From the NCBI GenBank assembly GCA_963930055.1, contig CAWVKS010000009.1:228024-292023 (forward strand): 64,000 nucleotides of DNA, read 5' to 3'. A model generated the notes under the pieces. That model ran no database searches and was not told where the DNA came from. It saw only the letters and a program-made list of their open reading frames with translations. This DNA is from Pullichristensenella sp963930055. Its GTDB lineage: Bacteria > Bacillota > Clostridia > Christensenellales > Aristaeellaceae. The position numbers were made by a program, and so were the translations under genes. Positions within the stretch are counted from its first letter, which is position 1. The number at the start of each line of letters is the position of its first letter. Below are positions 59,229 through 64,000 of this stretch, in pieces.

Positions 59229-59989
59229 CTATGCCTGTCCCAGCCAGCGGGCGAAGTCCTCTTCCCCGCCGTCAAAACACATTGAGGTCGATGCATTCCT
59301 CCTCGCCCTGATAGCCCTCCAGGCGCCCCCCTGTCCGAATACTGCCAGAACGTCCAGTCCCGCCCGGGAAGCGAAAGCGCCGGCCAGAGGTAGACGTCGC
59401 GCAGCCAGAGGGGGTAGGCGTCGAACGCGCCCTCCAGGTACATGCGGTAGCTGCGCCGCGTGGCGTAGAGTATGGGCGTCCGTCCCCGTAGCTTCCTCCA
59501 GCGCCTCCAGCAGATCGCGCAGCTCGGCGCGCGTTGCTTCCCACCTCCGGCGGATGCGCGAAAAAAATCGCCGTAGAATTCAAAATCCACCACGCAGGGC
59601 AGGGCGAGCGGTTGGCCGCGCAGTGCGGAAAGGAAATTCTCCGCCTGCGTTTTTCCGGCGCTCTCAAAGCTGAAAAAGTGATAGCCGCCGGCCGGGACGC
59701 CCGCCGCCGCCGCGCCCCGCGCGTTTTCAAAAAAGCGCTCGTCCACGTGGGCGCTGCCCTCCGTGGCCTTGATGAAGGCAAAGCGCACGCCCTGCCCCGC
59801 CAGCGTCTCCCAGTCGATCTGGCCCTGATAGTGGGATACGTCCACGCCCCAGACGGGGAAGCGCGCCCGCGAGGGCGTATTGAGCCTGACCGCGCCCCGC
59901 AGCACCAGCGCCGCAAGCGCCGTCAAAAGCAGGCAAAGCGCCCCCAGGGCGATGAAGAAGCGGCGGGCGGTTTTCGTCCGCGCGGGCAT
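59229..59989 (-). pseudogene. GH25 lysozyme-like muramidase, frameshifted
   Basis: N-terminal membrane anchor or signal (FFIALGALCLLLTALAALVL), then GH25 motifs WGVDVSHYQGQIDWE, FAFIKATEGSAHVDERF, PCVVDFEFYGDFF, and after frame repair YATRRSYRMYLEGAFDAYP, DWTFWQYSDRG, CIDLNVFDGGEEDFARWL with stop at 59229. About five indels, e.g. one T too many in the T-run near 59570 and one A too many (plus strand) near 59277. Would cut the MurNAc-GlcNAc backbone outside the cell. Confidence 0.82.
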
Positions 59990-59990
59990 A

Positions 59991-61116
59991 TCAGGCGCGC
60001 ACCCAGCGCGCGCCCTCCCTGGCGGAGCGGGCGAGGCTGTCCATCAGGCACTGCAGGCGCGCGGCCTCCTCCACGCCGCCCTGCGGACGGCGGCCATGGT
60101 GGATACAGTTGAGGAAGTCGAAATAGCAGTCTATGTGGGCGCGGTCCCATCCGATGGCGTTCTTGCCCGGCAGGAACTTGCCGCCCGGGGCGGGATAGCG
60201 CGCCGCGCACTCGATCGCCACGAAGCCGCGATCGCCGCCCAGCGGCTTTTCCGGGCGGGACTGGTCGAACCAGCGCAGGTAATTGGGCTGCATGGCGTCG
60301 AAAACAGCCGCGCCGCGCGTGCCGCGCACTTCCAGCGTCATCTCGTCCAGCGCGCCGGTGGCGATCTTGCTGGCCTCCACCGTGCCCAGCGCCCCGCCGG
60401 GCAGGCGCAGCGTCATCAGCGCGTGATCCTCGGCAATGGCCGTCTCCACGCCGCCATCGCGCGTGGGGCGGGCGGGGTAGAGTGTGCGGAAGGCGCACAT
60501 GGCCTCCTGCGGGTAGCCGACGATCCACGTGAGCAGGTCGAGCGCGTGGGAGCCGAGGTCGAGCAACACGCCGCCTTCCAGGCCCTGTTTCCAGCCCATG
60601 GGGCGGTCCGGGTCGATGGAGCCGGAGTGCAGGTAGCGCGCTGAGAACTGGGTGATCTCGCCCAGCGCGCCTTCGTCGGCCAATTCCTTCAGGCGCATGG
60701 TGGCGGGGAAATGGCGCAGGTTGAAGGCCGTCTTGGTCGACACGCCGGCCGGCGCGCCGCGGCCTCGGCGATGCGGCGGGCGCTCTCGCCGGTGACGGGC
60801 GAGGGGCTTGTCGATGTACAGGTGCTTTTTCGCCGCCAGCACGTCAAGCGCCATCTGCTCGTGCTGGGCGTTGGGCGTGCAGACGCTGACCACGTCGATA
60901 TCGTCGCGTTTAAGCAGTTCGCGGTAGTCGCACGTCCAGTCCGCGCCCATATCCTGCGCGGCCTGCCGCGCGACTTCCTCGCGGCGCGTGCAGATGCAGC
61001 GGATCTCGGCGCGGAAGCCCGCGCCCCTCGTAAAACAGGGGCAGCGTGCGGATCGCCAGCGCGTGCGTCCGCCCCATGAAGCCCCAACCGATGATGCCTA
61101 TGCCGTAGGTGCGCAT
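59991..61116 (-). pseudogene. Gfo/Idh/MocA family oxidoreductase, frameshifted
   Basis: NAD(P)-dependent sugar/inositol dehydrogenase-like protein. Rossmann start GIGIIGWGFMGRTHALAI, then VVSVCTPNAQHEQMALDVL, the EKP-like HLYIDKPL with catalytic Lys, and the C-terminal GGVLLDLGSHALDLLTWIVG. Three indels: an extra C near 61026, an extra C near 60801 and a compensating loss near 60770. ATG 61116 follows GGGAGGA. Upstream of the GH25 gene in one operon (1-bp gap). Confidence 0.85.
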
Positions 61117-61162
61117 ATGTGTATCCTCCCCGCGTGTTTTGCCGCCCGGCGGCGCCGCTTTC

Positions 61163-61192
61163 ATTATATCGTATCCCCCCTCCCCCTTGCAA
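61163..61192 (-). promoter_or_regulatory. Promoter of the oxidoreductase gene
   Basis: Minus strand TTGCAA (61192-61187), 18 bp, TATAAT (61168-61163). Confidence 0.7.
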
Positions 61193-61246
61193 GGGGCGCA
61201 TTTTGGAAATTCAGCGCTTTTCGCAGGCAAAATCTTCGCTTGCCCA

Positions 61247-61276
61247 TTGACATATATATGTTAAAAATGATAAAAT
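61247..61276 (+). promoter_or_regulatory. Promoter of the large unknown gene
   Basis: TTGACA (61247-61252), 18 AT-rich bp, TAAAAT (61271-61276). About 90 nt of leader follow. Confidence 0.75.
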
Positions 61277-61364
61277 TGTAAGTAGACACAACGTTTAAAC
61301 TGGACGGCTGTTTCGTGTCATGCGCGATCGCCGGCAGCGAAAGCCGTCCTGGGAGGGAATGTAT

Positions 61365-63677
61365 ATGACGTTGCCGGGCAAGTTATGCGTTGGCATCCTC
61401 GAAGAGGACAACCCCCTGAAAAGCTATTTCCGCTTCAAGCCCCTGCTGGTCGCGCAGGAAGGCGGCTACCAGCCCTTTGACGGCGCGGGGCTGTTCCCCG
61501 AAAACGGCTGCCTGCGCATCGTGCCGGACAAAAACGAGTCCGGCCATTTCAAGGCGCGCATGCGGCGCATCGGCCGCTACGCGCTGCTCGACCTGCGCGA
61601 ACACCCGGGCGAAAACGACAAGATCCGCCCCAACAAGAATTATCGCGTCGACCCCGGCGAGGCCAACGCCTATATCGTCTATTCGGATGTGGTGGTCGAG
61701 CCGCCCGAGGGCATGCTCTATGAAGTGCTCGACCGCGCCGCGCCGGAGGACTCCTCCCACATGGCGCTGACCATGCCCCTGCCGGGCACGCAGCGCGTGC
61801 TCTTCCGCGCGGACGACGGCGGCGTCGCCCCGGCGCTGTGGCGCGTGGCGGCCATGGAGGGCGTGGAAGGCGCGGTGGAGCTCTCCCGCGAGGAGGGATT
61901 CGTCGTGCCCGGCGCCGGCACGGAGGCGCGCCTGCCCGGCTTCGCCGAGGAGGAGACCCGCGTATTGCTGGCCGCGCCCGGAGCGTCCCTGCTCAAAGCG
62001 GCGGAAGCGCCCGCCCCGGCCCCCGCGGCCACGGAAGCGCCCAGGGCCGTCGAAGCGCCCGCCCCCGCGGAGCCGCCGCAGCCCACAGAGCCGCCCAGGC
62101 CGGCCGAAACGCCCGCCCCGCAGGCGGAGCGCCCGCCCCGCGAACGCGAAAAGGCGCGCCTGAGCGCCCGCGCCCAGGCCATGGCGATGCAGACGGGGCT
62201 GAACCCCCGCCGCAGCCGCAGCCTGCAGGAAATCATCGACGACAAGTGGCGGCGCTCGCGCATCGACCAGCTCGGCCATCCCGTGCCCGGCGAGGCCACG
62301 GGCATGCCGGTGGAAAACCCCGTGGAGCGCGCCGTGGAAGCCCTGCGCGCCGCCTGGCGCATCGAGGAGACGCGCCCCAAGCTGGCCGAAGCCGTGGGCG
62401 AACTGGAGGGCATGAGCGGCGCCATCCAGAAGGGCGCGGCCAGACGCGAGGACGACGCGCGCGCCCAGCGGCTCAACGAACTGGAAGCCCAGCGCCTGCG
62501 CCTGCTCAACGAGGTGGGCGCGCTGGAAGCCCGCCGCGCCGACGCCCGCGAGCTGCTTTTGGAAGATGTGCGCCGCGAAAACGCCCGCAAATTGGCGGAG
62601 GGCGAGCACAGGCTGGAAGCGCTCAAGGCCGACATCGCCGCCTGCGAGGAGCGCGCCCAGGGCGCGCGCGCGGCGCTGGCCGAGGCCGAGAGCGCCTATG
62701 CCGAGGCGGAAAAGCGCCTCACCGCCCGCGCGGTGGAGACAAAGGCGCTGCGCTTTTTGCAGACGCCCGCCGAGCGCGTACACACCAGCGACGCCCTGCC
62801 CAGCGCCGGGGAGCTCATTTCCGACGTGCGCACGTATCTGGAGCGCGCCGGCGCGCCGCTTTCGCACGATCAGGCCGTGGAAGTCCTGGCGGCGCTGACG
62901 CTCTCGCCGGTGACGGTGCTGTGCGGTCCGGCGTTCGCCCCCAAGGGCGAATTGGCGCGGGCGCTGGCCGGGGCGCTGGGGCTGGAGAGCCGCTTCCTCT
63001 GCCTGTCCGACCCGCGCCACTACGAGGTGCGCGACGCGCAGCTGCGCGCGCTGCTGGAGGACAAAAACGACCCCGCGCCGGCGATGATCCTGCTGGAAAA
63101 CTGCAACGAGATCGCCCGCGTACCCTTTGTCAGCTCCATCATGTGGCAGCTGGAGCCGCTGAACCGGCCCCTCTGCCCCGCCCGTCTGCTGCTCACCGCC
63201 AGCGACGAGGGCGCGCCCCTCTCCACCGAGCTTCTGGACATGGCCTTTGTGCTGCGCCTGGAGCCGGAGAGCGCCGACACGCCCTGGCACGAGGAGCGGG
63301 AAGCGCCGGCGGAGCCGGAGCTGGCCGTTTCGCGCGCGGCGCTCAACAACATCTTCCGCCCCCGCGCCGAAGCCGTGACCGAAGAGGTGCGCGGCCGCAT
63401 GGCGCGATTGCGCGCCGACCTCGCCGCCCACGGCGTGCGCATCTCGCGGCGGACGCTGGACGCGGTGTGGGACTTCTGCGCCGCCGCCGCGCCGCTTTTG
63501 CGCGAACACAGCCCCATGCAGGCGCTGGACATGGCGCTTGCCCACCGCGCCCTGCCCGCGCTGCTCTCCGCAGCGCCGCTGGAAGCGCTCAAAGCCATGC
63601 CGGAAATGGTTACGGACTTGGAAGAATGTAGAAAGCTTTTGGAAAGGCCATTGCCTATCTTTCCAACTCTGCTATAA
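61365..63677 (+). CDS. Large unknown protein with coiled coil and degenerate AAA-like domain
   Basis: 770 aa, cytoplasmic. Residues 1-205: an unfamiliar beta-rich domain (LCVGILEEDNPLKSYFRFKP). 211-262: Pro/Ala/Glu linker. About 340-460: charged coiled coil. About 485-640: AAA-like core with hhhCGPAFAPKGELARALA in place of Walker A (no GK[ST]), AMILLENCNEI at the Walker B place, and RLLLTASD as sensor 1. Remainder helical. ATG 61365 has GGAGGG at 7 nt; two earlier Met codons are excluded by RBS spacing. I do not recognise the family; likeness is to McrB/MoxR-type AAA proteins. Confidence 0.75.
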   Translation: MTLPGKLCVGILEEDNPLKSYFRFKPLLVAQEGGYQPFDGAGLFPENGCLRIVPDKNESGHFKARMRRIGRYALLDLREHPGENDKIRPNKNYRVDPGEANAYIVYSDVVVEPPEGMLYEVLDRAAPEDSSHMALTMPLPGTQRVLFRADDGGVAPALWRVAAMEGVEGAVELSREEGFVVPGAGTEARLPGFAEEETRVLLAAPGASLLKAAEAPAPAPAATEAPRAVEAPAPAEPPQPTEPPRPAETPAPQAERPPREREKARLSARAQAMAMQTGLNPRRSRSLQEIIDDKWRRSRIDQLGHPVPGEATGMPVENPVERAVEALRAAWRIEETRPKLAEAVGELEGMSGAIQKGAARREDDARAQRLNELEAQRLRLLNEVGALEARRADARELLLEDVRRENARKLAEGEHRLEALKADIAACEERAQGARAALAEAESAYAEAEKRLTARAVETKALRFLQTPAERVHTSDALPSAGELISDVRTYLERAGAPLSHDQAVEVLAALTLSPVTVLCGPAFAPKGELARALAGALGLESRFLCLSDPRHYEVRDAQLRALLEDKNDPAPAMILLENCNEIARVPFVSSIMWQLEPLNRPLCPARLLLTASDEGAPLSTELLDMAFVLRLEPESADTPWHEEREAPAEPELAVSRAALNNIFRPRAEAVTEEVRGRMARLRADLAAHGVRISRRTLDAVWDFCAAAAPLLREHSPMQALDMALAHRALPALLSAAPLEALKAMPEMVTDLEECRKLLERPLPIFPTLL

Positions 63678-63678
63678 T
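63651..63678 (+). promoter_or_regulatory. mtlD promoter
   Basis: TTGCCT (63651-63656), 16 bp, TATAAT (63673-63678) preceded by TGC; lies over the end of the upstream gene. Confidence 0.65.
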
Positions 63679-63762
63679 AATAGATAGCGACAGACCGCGC
63701 GCGGTTGGCGGACGCCCCGCGCGCGGCGCGTGTCCCAAAGAAACGGAAGGAAGGTCCCGCAT

Positions 63763-64000
63763 ATGAAAAAGGCCATTATGTACGGTGGCGGCAACATCGG
63801 CCGCGGTTTTATCGGCAAAGTGTTCTCCGATTCCGGCTATGAGGTGTGTTTCCTCGACATCATGCAGCCCCTGATCGACGAGATGAACCGCCGTCACGGC
63901 TACACGGTGCGCATCGTCTCCAACGCCGAAACGGTGGACGCGCCGGTGAAGAACGTGCGCGCCGTCAACTCCTCCACGCCGCAGGCGCTGGAAGAGATCG
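63763..64000 (+). CDS. mtlD: Mannitol-1-phosphate 5-dehydrogenase (3' end cut by the window)
   Basis: First 79 residues. Begins MKKAIMYGGGNIGRGFIGKV, the NAD-binding glycine motif characteristic of MtlD, which oxidises mannitol-1-phosphate to fructose-6-phosphate. RBS GGAAGGAAGG ahead of ATG 63763. Whether PTS genes follow cannot be seen. Confidence 0.9.
   Translation, partial: MKKAIMYGGGNIGRGFIGKVFSDSGYEVCFLDIMQPLIDEMNRRHGYTVRIVSNAETVDAPVKNVRAVNSSTPQALEEI

Noticed and set aside
58464..61116. Three genuine pseudogenes as signs of genome decay next to the element
   Set aside because: Indels are single-base, also hit the integrase and an att copy, and repair gives full-length family-like proteins with RBS and terminators intact; sequence error is the simpler reading.

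Overview
The window is about 64 kb of GC-rich bacterial chromosome (roughly two thirds G+C by eye). Its gene content points to a high-GC member of the Bacillota, most likely class Clostridia. The signs are a WalRK-like two-component pair followed by a GerMN-domain gene, an S-box (SAM-I) riboswitch on metK, a dpp/ykf-type muropeptide salvage operon, a B12-dependent class II ribonucleotide reductase, a YhaM-type nuclease and rpmF next to yceD. Family-level placement is not possible from this alone. Promoters are of the standard sigma-A type (TTGACA-N17/18-TATAAT) and RBSs are strong (AGGAGG).

Layout. 1-3.7 kb: the end of an ABC ATPase gene, its permease, and a convergent two-component system. 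4.0-14.7 kb: one long plus-strand operon for peptidoglycan-peptide recovery (epimerase, five-gene dipeptide ABC transporter, LD-carboxypeptidase, beta-lactamase-fold hydrolase, NlpC/P60 endopeptidase, M55 D-aminopeptidase). 14.8-23.4 kb: minus-strand metabolic genes (fhs, a VTT membrane protein, then an xpt - HAD - membrane MutS-like - DUF2148 operon, then class II RNR under two NrdR boxes). 23.5-27.3 kb: an Lrp-type regulator divergent from a MATE exporter and an AsnB-like synthetase without the N-terminal cysteine. 27.5-33.9 kb: GerMN/WalK/WalR-like operon, D-Ala-D-Ala carboxypeptidase, ribokinase. 34.0-36.5 kb: an overlapping four-gene minus-strand operon (PLC-like, nitroreductase, DUF5131, rubrerythrin). 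36.6-39.4 kb: SAM riboswitch-metK, a structured repeat between duplicated terminator hairpins, and an ATP-grasp gene. 39.5-54.4 kb: mostly housekeeping genes (tRNA-Arg, yhaM, dipeptidase, purA-purB, HAD and two esterases, a foldase, an E2-like protein, RadC-like, YjbQ, rpmF, yceD, a WG-repeat protein).

54.6-58.4 kb is the accessory part: a four-tRNA operon (Arg, His, Gln, Lys) whose tRNA-Lys gene carries a 3.35-kb integrated element bounded by a 50-bp duplication of the tRNA 3' half. It holds an autoregulated-looking ribbon-helix-helix gene, a GC-rich non-coding stretch full of inverted repeats, two copies of a three-way-junction structure with compensatory base changes, a 70-aa unknown, a second RHH protein, a DnaD-like protein and a broken tyrosine integrase. 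The native tRNA terminator appears to lie beyond the right att site.

58.4-61.1 kb carries a DNA glycosylase, a GH25 lysozyme-like protein and a Gfo/Idh/MocA oxidoreductase. All three, the integrase and the att copy contain single-base indels while their reading otherwise stays perfect, so local sequence errors are more likely than four pseudogenes. The window ends with a large unknown protein carrying a degenerate AAA-like domain and the start of mannitol-1-phosphate 5-dehydrogenase.
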